Part shown: positions 27,983 through 36,744 of the stretch, one piece after another
Numbering within the stretch: position 1 is the stretch's first letter
Layout: every line of letters starts with the position of its first letter
DNA from: Campylobacter hyointestinalis subsp. lawsonii
Lineage (GTDB): Bacteria > Campylobacterota > Campylobacteria > Campylobacterales > Campylobacteraceae
Direction: 5' to 3'
Assembly: GCF_013372165.1 (NCBI RefSeq)
Contig: NZ_CP053828.1
Coordinates: 372,001 to 436,000, forward strand
DNA: 64,000 nt
Notes under the pieces: generated by a model
The model's database searches: none
What the model was told of the DNA's origin: nothing
What the model saw: only the letters and a program-made list of their open reading frames with translations
Translations under genes and position numbers: made by a program

Positions 27983-28042
27983 ATTGGATTGCAGATTGGC
28001 GATCGGCTTTAAGCCCTAAGAGGATTTCTCTGGGGCTTTTGC
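27983..28042 (+). ncRNA. Candidate small RNA
   Basis: A strong extended -10 (TGATATAAT, hexamer 27971-27976) is followed about 35 bp later by a hairpin (AAGCCC..AGAG / CTCT..GGGCTT, 28011-28038) and a short T run. This would give a transcript of about 60 nt ending just before the DUF3800 stop codon, convergent to it. No reading frame of note lies inside. An accidental promoter plus a terminator for the opposite gene is the alternative. Confidence 0.3.
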
Positions 28043-28045
28043 TAT

Positions 28046-28782
28046 TTATGGAAATATTTTTAATCCGCTACCTTCTATTTGTTTATTCCCATTTTGATAA
28101 AATTTATTTTTTAATATCTCAAATGCTCTATTTTCTTGTTTTTCCTTAAATATTTTTAAACCTATTGGCCTAGCTATTAGATCAGCTAACTGAAGCCCAG
28201 CGGAATTACTTTTTTTATTCGATAATACAATCTCAAATGGCAATCTAATATCTAAAAAATTGCTGCCACTACATACTTTCATAAATTCAAGCTCTAAATC
28301 TTTATCTTCTTTTTCACCTCTTTGTTCTACTATAATATGTGTTATTCTTTTTACTTCGTTTTTTTGATTTCAAAAAATGGCATAATCTTTCTAAGCAAAA
28401 TTTTAAAGCTATGTTGTAAGGATTTTTTGGTCTATTGTATTTATTTATAAGTTTTTGTTTATTTATTACTGTCGAAATAATAGTGAATTCTTCTTCAATA
28501 ATTTTAGTTAGCTCAAATATAAAAGCTTCTTTTCTCTCTTTTGTGTTCAAAATAGCAAAATCACCTTTATCTCTCCTTATCTCATTTTCGTGTAATACTA
28601 TCATATCATGTCCGAAATGTTTAAATTTAAATTTTTTTAATTTTAAAACAGTGTCATTTACATAACTATCTTTTTTTAAATATACAAAAAGCTAAAACAA
28701 ATACTGGAAAATCTTTATTAATATTTGTTAAAGAATGATCGCCGCTTTCATCTACGTAAACTATATGATTACTAAAATACAT
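28046..28782 (-). pseudogene. DUF3800 protein gene with two frameshifts
   Basis: Read from the ATG at 28782 the minus strand begins MYFSNHIVYVDESGDHSLTN, the DUF3800 opening with its acidic YVDESGD motif. Frame is lost in a run of seven A (28671-28677), resumes as HFGHDMIVLHENEIRRDKGD, and is lost again in a second seven-A run (28359-28365). It resumes as THIIVEQRGEKEDKDLELEF and ends in the conserved NSAGLQLADLIARP. Removing one A from each run restores a single frame of about 245 codons. DUF3800 proteins are uncharacterised, predicted nuclease-like, and frequent on mobile elements and near defence genes. Real inactivation, slippage control and sequencing error are all possible. Confidence 0.7.
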
Positions 28783-28823
28783 TTATATGTATCTTAAAAA
28801 ATTAATATAAAATTTATTAAAGT

Positions 28824-30074
28824 TTATTTAATAACAAGTAATTCATCTCTTTTTAAAGATCTTAAAACTATATCTTCTGAATCAAATTTATCATTGTCAG
28901 TTATATCTTTTAATAAAATCTTTAAAGCATTTTTTTCTTTTTCTAAAATAGTATCTTCTTTAAAATAAATCTTAGAGAAGAAATCATTTGGTAATTCTTT
29001 AAAAAAATTATCAGGAAGTAAATCATATGTATGTATGTTTTTATCTTGATTAATTTTTGCAATTTTTACCATACCATAAAAAACATCATCTTTCCATAAA
29101 TAAAATGTAGTTTTATATCCATAATCATTCCAATCTGTTTTTTTAAGATACATATTATTTTTTTTATTACTATCAATAGTTGTAAAACCTTTGATATCTA
29201 AAATTTTCAAGCATTCATCTATCGTAAAATGCTTACTATCGGATTCAGCATCTACATTTTCAACATTAACATGGCCATACTTATGTTCAATATATATAGA
29301 GTCTATAATTGATTTAAGTATTTTATCTATATCGCTATCTTTTGTATAATCTGCTTTAGCGATATAATTTACTCTATTTTGTTCTATGAGTTTTTTGGCT
29401 ATATCTTCTTTTTCTTTATCAAATATAGCTATAGATTTTCCACCATTTGCTTTTACTAACTTCATAGCCGGTATATCAGTTTCTCCATCTCCTAAATATA
29501 TAATATGTTTAAATTTAATTGCTCTTTCATTTTCTGGTATAAATTGATTAATTAATTTATTGTCATATGCATTATGTATGCCTTTATTTATCCTATAAAG
29601 ATATTGAGTTTTTGTAGTATAATTAATAGCCAGTGCAGGCCAAATAGGTCTCCCATAATCATCATAATAGAATGAAGATGCATAAATAATATCAAATTCT
29701 TTTGCTATAGTTGTTCCTTCTATCATCTCTTTAGTGCCAGACGAAATAATATAATGTTTTATTTCTATATCAAGTTTATTCGCATACTTATTGATTCTTT
29801 TAAAATATTCTTCAACTCCATCAAAATATTTAACATTTTTACCATGACTTTTTAGGCTATCTTTATCTATCGTTATCTCTTTTCCTTCTGCCCTTTTTAT
29901 CATTAAATACATATAAGCTAATATTTCGTCCATATTATTTTCTTCGCTTAAATGTTTTACTTGTGACCAAAATTCTTCTTTAGTAATACCAACAGAAGGG
30001 ATAAATGAATTTTCTTGTATATTTCCTTTTGCTAGAGTTCCATCAAAGTCATAAGCTATGGCTATTTGTAACAT
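28824..30074 (-). CDS. HAD-superfamily hydrolase with unrecognised C-terminal domain
   Basis: 416 residues. The N-terminal part (about 1-245) is a haloacid-dehalogenase phosphatase of the phosphoserine-phosphatase type: motif I DFDGTL with nucleophile D9 and D11, motif II in YIISSGTKEM near 110, and motif IV YLGDGETDIPAM near 200. Residues about 255-416 form a separate domain not recognised with confidence. It has a FYLWKDDVFYGMVKI core and a LPNDFFSKI segment faintly like modules appended to some AAA ATPases. The gene is very AT-rich and flanked by flagellin repeats, next to the broken DUF3800 gene, indicating acquired cargo. Substrate unknown. Confidence 0.7.
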   Translation of the reverse strand: MLQIAIAYDFDGTLAKGNIQENSFIPSVGITKEEFWSQVKHLSEENNMDEILAYMYLMIKRAEGKEITIDKDSLKSHGKNVKYFDGVEEYFKRINKYANKLDIEIKHYIISSGTKEMIEGTTIAKEFDIIYASSFYYDDYGRPIWPALAINYTTKTQYLYRINKGIHNAYDNKLINQFIPENERAIKFKHIIYLGDGETDIPAMKLVKANGGKSIAIFDKEKEDIAKKLIEQNRVNYIAKADYTKDSDIDKILKSIIDSIYIEHKYGHVNVENVDAESDSKHFTIDECLKILDIKGFTTIDSNKKNNMYLKKTDWNDYGYKTTFYLWKDDVFYGMVKIAKINQDKNIHTYDLLPDNFFKELPNDFFSKIYFKEDTILEKEKNALKILLKDITDNDKFDSEDIVLRSLKRDELLVIK

Positions 30075-30386
30075 AATATTCCTTTTATTTATTTTATATA
30101 TTAATTTAGAAATCCGATTTTAGCACAGTTAAGTAACCAAGTAGCAAATGAAATAAAGCTATATAATATAAAATTAACATCAATAACATGAGTTTTAAAT
30201 AATTACTTTATTGTTTATTATTAAAATAGAATTTGAAAGAATTTAAAAGCTGGAGTTTTCTCCAGCTTTGAAGCAGTCTTAATGAATTTTCACAGAAATG
30301 TTTGAAACTATTCTCAAGACATTTGCACAGAAACAACCTTAGATTACTGAAGTAATCTAAGAACGTTTTCACAGAAACGCTTGAAA
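30075..30386. other. Spacer between HAD gene and flagellin remnant
   Basis: 312 bp. The part nearest the HAD gene (30075-30237) is AT-rich and presumably holds its promoter; no clear -10 is picked. The rest (30246-30386) is the terminator and the palindromic flagellin-tail units described separately. Confidence 0.5.
30246..30269 (-). terminator. Intrinsic terminator after flagellin remnant
   Basis: AAAGCTGGAG and CTCCAGCTTT with a TTTT/AAAA loop, followed on the minus strand by TTTTAAATTC. It has the same stem as 27478-27501. Confidence 0.75.
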
Positions 30387-30412
30387 CTATTGTAATAGTC
30401 TCAAGACGTTTT
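30270..30412 (-). repeat. Tandem palindromic copies of the flagellin 3' tail
   Basis: Past the real flagellin end (AACGTCTTGAGACTATTACAATAG, encoding NVLRLLQ-stop) the minus strand repeats a similar roughly 42 bp unit: a TTTCTGTG[C/A]AAA lead, then AACGTTCTTAGATTACTTCAGTAA, then AATGTCTTGAGAATAGTTTCAAA, then AATTCATTAAGACTGCTTCAAAG. Each echoes the NVLRLLQ codons. Two units form palindromes, for example CTTAGATTACT-GA-AGTAATCTAAG (30340-30363). This is an array of at least three degenerate tail copies. Confidence 0.6.
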
Positions 30413-31019
30413 GTTGCACGGTGTTAGCTTGACTCATTGCGTAGCTACCACTTTGAGCAAGGATGTTAAATTTAGAGAAGTTTGCACTCTCTTCAGCAAA
30501 ATCGACATCACGGATTTGGCTTTCTGCTGATGCAACATTTACTCTAGTAACGGTGATATTATTTATCGTGCTTACTAGCTGATTTTGTACCGAACCAAGG
30601 TCTGAACGAATGCTGTCTAACATCTTTTGAGCTGATTCAGCGATATCTATCATAGCTTGAGCACCAGTAAATGTATTTACACCGCCTTGTTGAGCATTTG
30701 CCATTTTAGCTAGAGTATTACTATCATAAAAGCCCATTGCCATAGCTATTTTTGAGCTTATTGTTCCTGAGTTCATATCTTTAAGAGTTACTGAAGCTTG
30801 TGCCATTAGTGAGCCATTAAGTCCAGCTTCCTTAGAAAAACCATGGGTTTTAGCACCTGCACCATTATTAGCTGTTGAGAATACAACCCTTATATCTCTA
30901 GCATCTTGACGTACAAAGGTAAGATGCCCTAAGACTGTAACTGCAGATAAATCACTGCCTTTTTTACCAAAGCCCATAAGGCTAATGTCGCCTTTATACC
31001 CAGCGGCTTTAGAGAGTTT
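30387..31019 (-). pseudogene. 5'-truncated flagellin gene
   Basis: The minus strand encodes about 210 codons of flagellin: part of the variable central region ([17 protein letters not shown]) and the complete C-terminal D1/D0 helices ([45 protein letters not shown]). The conserved N-terminal domain, about the first half of a flagellin, is absent. An in-frame stop lies at 31038-31040, just above the homology. The ATG at 30977 has no ribosome-binding site, and no sigma-28 promoter is seen. It cannot make a polymerising flagellin alone but could donate sequence to an intact flagellin gene by recombination. Confidence 0.85.
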
Positions 31020-31020
31020 T

Positions 31021-31058
31021 GCTTTGCAATAATTACATTAATTTTCTAAGTAAATTTA
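31021..31058. repeat. Right half of 38 bp direct repeat bounding the flagellin region
   Basis: 34 of 38 bases match 27432-27469 in the same orientation. It sits exactly at the point where flagellin homology stops, so it marks a rearrangement junction. Confidence 0.6.
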
Positions 31059-31176
31059 AGAGTGAATATTTAGCCATTTTAAACAATAATGTAATTTTAA
31101 TTTTGGCTTTAAGATAAGATGAAAATTTGATAATAGCCACCGAATTTCGGATAGCTATCATTAAATTTTTACTCAA

Positions 31177-32424
31177 TTAGAATAATTTTTTAAGCTTTTC
31201 TATATAAGTAGTTTTGTCAAAGTCTTTTACCAAAGCTACTCCATCTTTTATGGCGGCCTCTGCAACTGCCGGGGCTACCGTAAATAAAACTCTAGGATCG
31301 AATGGTTTTGGTATGATATAATCCTTACCAAATTTGATCTCTTTGCCATTATATGCGGCAGTAACGGCTGATGGAACCTCTTCTTCTGCTAGTTTTGCTA
31401 AAGCATCTGCAGCTGCTATCTTCATATTTTCAGTGATTTTTGTAGCTCTTACGTCTAGCGCACCGCGAAATATAAACGGAAATCCCAAAACATTATTTAC
31501 TTGATTTGGATAGTCGCTTCTTCCTGTTCCCATCATGATATCATCTCTTACTGAGTGAGCGATTTCGGGCATTATCTCAGGAGTAGGATTTGCCAAAGCA
31601 AATATTATAGGATTTGGCGCCATACTAACAACCATATCTTTGCTTAAAACACCGGCTTTTGAAAGACCTAGGAACATATCGGCACCTTTCATAGCATCTG
31701 CTAAAGTTCTAGCGTCTGTATCTATGGCAAAATCCATTTTTTCAGGAGTTAAATTTTCTCTTTTAGTATGTATGACGCCTTTGCTATCTAACATTATGAT
31801 ATTTTTTACACCAAGGTTTCTATACATTTTCGCGCACGCGATTCCAGCTGCGCCGCTTCCGCTTACTACTACTTTCATCTCTTCTGCTTTTTTACCTGTG
31901 ATTTTTAGAGCATTGATAAGTCCTGCAGTAGTTATGATAGCAGTTCCGTGCTGATCATCGTGCATTACAGGGATATTTACGCTTTCTTGAAGTTTTTTCT
32001 CTATGTAAAAACACTTTGGCGCACCGATATCTTCTAAATTTATACCACCAAATGTTGGGGCTAGAGCTTTGCAAATTTCAACTATCTTATCTGGGTCTTT
32101 CTCATCAAGCTCGATATCAAACGCATCTACATTTGCGAATTTTTTAAATAAAACAGATTTGCCTTCCATAACAGGTTTTCCAGCGATCGCACCTATATCC
32201 CCAAGCCCTAAAACCGCCGTACCATCGCTGATAACTGCAACAAGATTGCCTTTATTGGTGTATTTGTAAGCAAGCTCGTTATTTGCCTCTATCTCTTTGC
32301 AAGGCTCAGCAACGCCAGGAGTATATGCAAGGCTGAGATCATCAGCAGTCTCGCAAGGTTTTTTTACCTTGATTTCGATCTTTCCGCCTTCATGATACAT
32401 TAACGCTTTTTCTTGTAAATCCAT
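31177..32424 (-). CDS. NAD(P)-dependent malic enzyme
   Basis: Oxidative decarboxylation of malate to pyruvate. 415 residues: the short form without the C-terminal phosphotransacetylase-like domain of E. coli MaeB. Catalytic-domain segments are [11 protein letters not shown] near 28-38, [29 protein letters not shown], and [11 protein letters not shown] with metal-binding acids; [10 protein letters not shown] is present. The dinucleotide fold is [17 protein letters not shown] near 190-206. It lies next to gltX as in C. jejuni (Cj1287c, recalled). AAGGA precedes the ATG. Confidence 0.93.
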   Translation of the reverse strand: MDLQEKALMYHEGGKIEIKVKKPCETADDLSLAYTPGVAEPCKEIEANNELAYKYTNKGNLVAVISDGTAVLGLGDIGAIAGKPVMEGKSVLFKKFANVDAFDIELDEKDPDKIVEICKALAPTFGGINLEDIGAPKCFYIEKKLQESVNIPVMHDDQHGTAIITTAGLINALKITGKKAEEMKVVVSGSGAAGIACAKMYRNLGVKNIIMLDSKGVIHTKRENLTPEKMDFAIDTDARTLADAMKGADMFLGLSKAGVLSKDMVVSMAPNPIIFALANPTPEIMPEIAHSVRDDIMMGTGRSDYPNQVNNVLGFPFIFRGALDVRATKITENMKIAAADALAKLAEEEVPSAVTAAYNGKEIKFGKDYIIPKPFDPRVLFTVAPAVAEAAIKDGVALVKDFDKTTYIEKLKKLF

Positions 32425-33089
32425 ATTAATCCTTAATAATAACTTTCATATATTTTGTAATTTTTCGATTATAGCTAAAATATTTTTATTTATAATAAAA
32501 ACTTAATTTTATAATATACTTTTTTAAGCTCAATGTTACTTTTTGTAATTATATTTTTTAAAAACTATATAAATTTATCTACAAATATATTTTAAGTTAT
32601 ATTTTATAATTTAAATTTAGGAAATTTTAAATGGCGTATATTAGCTATTTAAATGTATTTTGATTTATATAAATTTGTAAATTAAATTTACTATAGCAAA
32701 TTTAATTTATGAGATATCGCAATTTAGCAAGTAAATTTATTAATTTTTTTACTTATATTTATTGATTCGATAGATAACAAAATATTATAATTATTAGTTA
32801 ATGTATTTTAAATTTATTTGGCTCTGTTTTATCTAGCATTAATAAATTTGATTTTTATAGTTGCGGAGTGAATTTACTTGCTAAAGCAGTCTATTTTTAA
32901 ATTTAGATCGCTACAATTTTTACTAAAATCTTGCAATGATAGGAATTTAGTCATTACAAAAGAGCATCATTGCAAGTCAAATAAATCTATCTTAATTTTA
33001 TCTAAATGATGAAAAGACGATAGACATTATCATTTAGGCTTAGACAACTAAGCTTTGGAGCATAGAACAATCAAAATATCCTTTAAAAA
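32425..33089. other. Non-coding AT-rich gap with two long inverted repeats
   Basis: 665 bp between the malic-enzyme start and the gltX end, with no credible reading frame. The left 400 bp is extremely AT-rich and must contain the malic-enzyme promoter. Near the gltX end two perfect inverted repeats occur: CTTGCAATGAT (32930-32940) with ATCATTGCAAG (32966-32976), and CTAAATGAT (33002-33010) with ATCATTTAG (33029-33037). Neither is followed by a T run, so they are not classical terminators. Confidence 0.5.
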
Positions 33090-34466
33090 CTATTTTGATA
33101 TGAGTTTTGCAATCCTTGATTTAAGAGCTTTAGTGCCGATAACTTCAATAATCTCAAAAATGCTTGGGCTAACAGTTCCTCCTGTAATCGCAATGCGTAT
33201 TGGCTGAGCGATATCTTTTAGCTTTTTACCACGTTTATCTAAAAATGCCATTGTCATCTCTTCATACTCTTTAGCACTTAAATCCTTATCTTCAAGCTCA
33301 TCTTTAAATTCGTTTAAAAGTGCTTTTGCATCATCAGTGATAAACTTAGCAACGGCTTTTTCATCGTAAGTTTCAGGCGGGTTTATTATATTTAAAGCTG
33401 AGTTTTTAAGCTCTACTAAAGTCTTACTTCTCTCTCTAAGTGAGTTTAAAAGTAGCTCTCCTTTATCAAGCGCTCTAAAGTCAATACCAAAAAACTTCAT
33501 ATCATCAGCCAAACGCTCATAAGGTAGAGTTTTTATGTAGTGCGCATTTAGCCAGTCGAGTTTTGTGAGGTTATATGTAGAAGCGGACTTATTTATATCG
33601 TGCGGATCAAAATATTTTAGCATATCGCTCATAGAAAAGATCTCATCATCGCCATGACTCCAGCCCAAACGCACAAGGAAATTTAAAAGCGCTTCAGGCA
33701 GATAACCCATAGCTTTATACTCCATAACATCAGTGGCGCCGTGTCTCTTAGATAGCTTTGAGCCATCGCTTCCATTTATCATAGCCACGTGAAAAAACTC
33801 CGGTAAGTTAAATCCGAGCGCTTCATAAAGTATGATCTGTTTTGGGGTATTGCTAAGATGATCATCGCCTCTTATAACGTGAGTAACCCCCATCAAAGCA
33901 TCATCTATCACAACAACAAAATTATAAGTAGGCGTCCCATCGCTCCTTGCTATGATAAAATCATCAAGTATATCGGCGCAGTTAAATTTCATATCGCCTT
34001 TTATGCCATCTTTAAACTCTATAGTTCCACTAAGTGGCGCTTTGATACGGATAACTGGCTCTATGCCTGCTGGTGGAGTGCCTGTAAAATCCCTATATCT
34101 ACCATCATATTTTGGACGCTCTTTTTTAGCTTCTTGCGCGGCTCTTAACTCATCAAGTTCTACTTTGGTCATATAACATTTATATGCTTTGCCCTCATCT
34201 AAAAGCTTTTTTATATACTCTTTGTATATATCAAATCGTTTTGACTGATAAGTTACTTCGCCATCATAATCTAGTCCGCACCAGTTAAATGCTTCTCTTA
34301 TGGCAATTACTGCTTCTTCAGAGTTTCTTTTTAGATCTGTATCTTCAATGCGAAGTAAAAATTTACCTCCGTTTTTTCTAGCATAAAGATAGCTATAAAG
34401 CGCAGTTCTAAGACCTCCGACATGTAAAAAACCAGTCGGACTTGGAGCAAATCTAGTTGTAAGCAT
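33090..34466 (-). CDS. gltX: Glutamate--tRNA ligase
   Basis: Class I synthetase of 458 residues. The HIGH-type motif is PSPTGFLHVGGLRTALYSYL (9-28) and the KMSKS-type motif is SKLSKRHGA near 240. Campylobacter encodes two GltX proteins, one of which serves tRNA-Gln mischarging. By gene order next to the malic enzyme and a SurA-like protein this corresponds to C. jejuni gltX2 (Cj1288c, recalled). It is divergent from the SurA-like gene. Confidence 0.95.
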   Translation of the reverse strand: MLTTRFAPSPTGFLHVGGLRTALYSYLYARKNGGKFLLRIEDTDLKRNSEEAVIAIREAFNWCGLDYDGEVTYQSKRFDIYKEYIKKLLDEGKAYKCYMTKVELDELRAAQEAKKERPKYDGRYRDFTGTPPAGIEPVIRIKAPLSGTIEFKDGIKGDMKFNCADILDDFIIARSDGTPTYNFVVVIDDALMGVTHVIRGDDHLSNTPKQIILYEALGFNLPEFFHVAMINGSDGSKLSKRHGATDVMEYKAMGYLPEALLNFLVRLGWSHGDDEIFSMSDMLKYFDPHDINKSASTYNLTKLDWLNAHYIKTLPYERLADDMKFFGIDFRALDKGELLLNSLRERSKTLVELKNSALNIINPPETYDEKAVAKFITDDAKALLNEFKDELEDKDLSAKEYEEMTMAFLDKRGKKLKDIAQPIRIAITGGTVSPSIFEIIEVIGTKALKSRIAKLISK

Positions 34467-34498
34467 AACTGTTTTATTCCTAATTTATTAAATTTAGA

Positions 34499-34504
34499 TA
34501 TAAT
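34499..34504 (+). promoter_or_regulatory. -10 element of the SurA-like gene
   Basis: Perfect TATAAT in TTTAGATATAATTTTAAC, 37 bp upstream of the ATG and within the divergent spacer with gltX. Confidence 0.5.
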
Positions 34505-34540
34505 TTTAACTCAAATTTGCTTTAATAAAGGTTTTATTTA

Positions 34541-35371
34541 ATGAAAAAAATAGTATTTTCAACCATTTTTTTATTTAGCTTAGCAGGTGCAGATTATGTA
34601 AATGGCATTATAGCTACTGTCGAAAATCAGCCTATAACAAGTTATGAGCTAAACACAGTTATGAAAAAAATGAATATCGATAACCAAAAAGCTCTAAATT
34701 TACTTATTAGAGAGAGACTTGAAGATGCACAGATAGTAGCCTTAAATATCGTAGTAAATGGCTTTGAAGTTGAAAGCAAAATAGAACAATTAGCAAAAAC
34801 AAACGGTATGGACGCAGCTACTTTTAAAGAAGCCCTTGATTCTAAGGGGATTGACTATAACGCATTCAAACAAGACGTGGAAAAAAATCTCAAAAGAGAA
34901 AAGTTGTATGCTAGGATCTTAAATAACCAGAGCCAAAATATCACGCCTGAAAATGCTAAAAAATTCTATGAAGCAAATCCGGGTATGTTTGCTCAGTTTG
35001 ATACCATAAACGTGGCTCGTTATAGCTCAGACTCAAGACAAAATTTAGAAACGATAATAAAATCTCCTATGAGTATGCCAAGCGGAGTTAGCATAGAAAA
35101 CTTAAGTCTAACCTCTAAAAATTTAAATCCACAATTAAGATATATATTTATTAACTCAAAAGATAAAACATTTACTCCTATCTTTCAGATCGCCGCTAAT
35201 GAATTTGAAATGTTCTATATAATTTCAAGAGAAGGATCTTATCTGCCTGATTTTGAAAGCGTAGAACAACAAGTCGTAAATGCAATGGCAAGTCAAGAAC
35301 AAGAGATCGCAGTAGCTGATTATTTTAATAAATTAAGAGTAAAAGCAAATATAGAAATCTTAAAAAGATAG
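34541..35371 (+). CDS. Periplasmic SurA-like chaperone
   Basis: 276 residues with a signal peptide (MKKIVFSTIFLFSLAGA, cleavage near 17). It has a SurA N-terminal chaperone fold (NGIIATVENQPITSYELN, then helices with LLIRERLEDAQIVALNI) and a degenerate C-terminal parvulin-like part without a convincing catalytic set. By sequence and order between gltX and accC it matches C. jejuni Cj1289 (recalled), a SurA-like protein. It probably helps outer-membrane protein folding in the periplasm. AAAGG precedes the ATG. Confidence 0.85.
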   Translation: MKKIVFSTIFLFSLAGADYVNGIIATVENQPITSYELNTVMKKMNIDNQKALNLLIRERLEDAQIVALNIVVNGFEVESKIEQLAKTNGMDAATFKEALDSKGIDYNAFKQDVEKNLKREKLYARILNNQSQNITPENAKKFYEANPGMFAQFDTINVARYSSDSRQNLETIIKSPMSMPSGVSIENLSLTSKNLNPQLRYIFINSKDKTFTPIFQIAANEFEMFYIISREGSYLPDFESVEQQVVNAMASQEQEIAVADYFNKLRVKANIEILKR

Positions 35372-35373
35372 AT

Positions 35374-35403
35374 AAATTTGGTATCAAATTTGATACCAAA
35401 TTT
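35374..35403. terminator. Bidirectional terminator between the SurA-like gene and accC
   Basis: A perfect 12 bp stem, AAATTTGGTATC / GATACCAAATTT, with a six-base loop. It lies 3 bp after the SurA-like stop and 4 bp before the accC stop on the other strand, with A/T tails on both sides. Confidence 0.7.
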
Positions 35404-35406
35404 AAA

Positions 35407-36744
35407 TTAATGTTTGGATAGATAGTTTGTATCGTAAAGATTGTTTATAAAATCACTATTATCCATCATATGAAGGTGAAAATCTTTCGTAGTTTTTATA
35501 CCTTGTATCACAAGCTCATCAAGCGCTACTTTCATCTTCGCTATCGCTTTAGTTCTGTCTTTGTCATAAACTATTAGCTTACCTATCATGCTATCATAAT
35601 AAGGCGGAACACTATAACCCTCATAAACATGGCTATCCATTCGCACATTTCTACCGCCAGGTGCGATGTATTTCGTGATCTTGCCTGGATTTGGAGTGAA
35701 GCTTTTTGGATCTTCAGCAGTGATGCGGCACTCTATAGCATGTCCGCTTAGCTTGATCTCATCTTGACTAAGAAGCTTTTCACCCTGAGCGATACGTATC
35801 ATCCACTCTATGAGATCTAGCCCGCTACACATTTCACTTACGCAGTGTTCGACTTGAAGTCTTGTATTCATCTCGATAAAATAAAATTTATTATCTTTTT
35901 GATCATATAAAAACTCAAAAGTTCCAGCTCCTGCGTAACCTATAGCTTTTGTAGCTTTTACGGCTGTGGCGTGAAGCTCTGCTCTAGTTTTTTCATCTAA
36001 TATAACAGCCGGGCTTTCTTCGATAAGTTTTTGATGTCTTCTTTGTAAAGAGCAGTCTCTTTCGCCTATATGCACGACATTTCCATGTTCGTCGCCTAAG
36101 ACTTGGACTTCTATATGGCGTGGATTTGTGATGTATTTTTCCATATACATAGTACCATCGCCAAACGCACTCATAGCCTCACTCTCAGCAGACCAAAAGC
36201 TTTTTTCTAAGTCCTCTTCTTTCTCTACCACTCTCATACCACGACCACCACCGCCAGCTGCAGCTTTTACGATGACAGGATATCCGATCTCGCGAGCAAG
36301 TTTTTTGGCAGCCTCTATATCTTTTATAGCACCATCACTTCCTGGAACTACAGGTATGCCAGCTCTCATCATAACTTGTTTTGCCTTGCTTTTATCGCTC
36401 ATCAAAGCCATAGCTGCTACGCTTGGACCTATAAATTTTATGCCGTGCTTAGCGCAAATTTCAACAAAGTTTTGATTTTCACTCAAAAATCCATAGCCAG
36501 GAAATATGGCATCGGCTTCGCTTATTTCACAAGCAGTTATAATAGCTGGGATATTTAGATAGCTTTCGCTACTTCTAGCACCGCCTATACAGATACTAGC
36601 ATCAGCATACTTTACATAAAGTGCGTCTTTATCAGCAGTAGAATGCACGACGATAGCCTCTTTGCCCATTTCTTGGATAGTGCGAAGAGCTCTAAGTGCT
36701 ATTTCGCCACGATTTGCAATGAGAATTCTTTTTATTTCTTTCAT
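35407..36744 (-). CDS. accC: Acetyl-CoA carboxylase, biotin carboxylase subunit
   Basis: ATP-grasp enzyme of 445 residues that carboxylates biotin on AccB, the first step of fatty-acid synthesis. It shows the RILIANRGEIALRALRTIQE opening, the glycine-rich ATP lid KAAAGGGGRGMRVV, ERDCSLQRRHQKLIEESP, and EMNTRLQVEH near 290. It overlaps accB by 4 bp. The gene order SurA-like / accC-accB matches C. jejuni. Confidence 0.97.
   Translation of the reverse strand: MKEIKRILIANRGEIALRALRTIQEMGKEAIVVHSTADKDALYVKYADASICIGGARSSESYLNIPAIITACEISEADAIFPGYGFLSENQNFVEICAKHGIKFIGPSVAAMALMSDKSKAKQVMMRAGIPVVPGSDGAIKDIEAAKKLAREIGYPVIVKAAAGGGGRGMRVVEKEEDLEKSFWSAESEAMSAFGDGTMYMEKYITNPRHIEVQVLGDEHGNVVHIGERDCSLQRRHQKLIEESPAVILDEKTRAELHATAVKATKAIGYAGAGTFEFLYDQKDNKFYFIEMNTRLQVEHCVSEMCSGLDLIEWMIRIAQGEKLLSQDEIKLSGHAIECRITAEDPKSFTPNPGKITKYIAPGGRNVRMDSHVYEGYSVPPYYDSMIGKLIVYDKDRTKAIAKMKVALDELVIQGIKTTKDFHLHMMDNSDFINNLYDTNYLSKH

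Larger units (their letters stand above)
27413..28045. other. Gene-poor stretch holding flagellin tail copy 1
   Basis: 633 bp with no intact gene. From left to right it holds one half of a 38 bp direct repeat (27432-27469), a hairpin terminator (27478-27501), palindromic copies of a flagellin 3' tail (27520-27620), a flagellin C-terminal relic on the minus strand (27609-27694), about 270 bp in which nothing is recognised, then a strong -10 (27971-27976) and a terminator-like hairpin (28011-28038). Confidence 0.6.
30238..30484. repeat. Flagellin 3'-end direct repeat, copy 2
   Basis: Partner of 27469-27694 (see there). It includes the terminator, at least three degenerate copies of the flagellin tail and the true flagellin stop. 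The two copies flank the 2.5 kb cargo of the DUF3800 and HAD genes. Confidence 0.75.

Noticed and set aside
30387-30977. Functional small flagellin starting at the ATG at 30977
   Set aside because: No ribosome-binding site, no promoter and no N-terminal D0/D1 domain; homology continues upstream of the ATG.
32425-32930. tRNA or small ORFs in the AT-rich gap
   Set aside because: No cloverleaf or start-plus-ribosome-binding-site combination could be found by eye.
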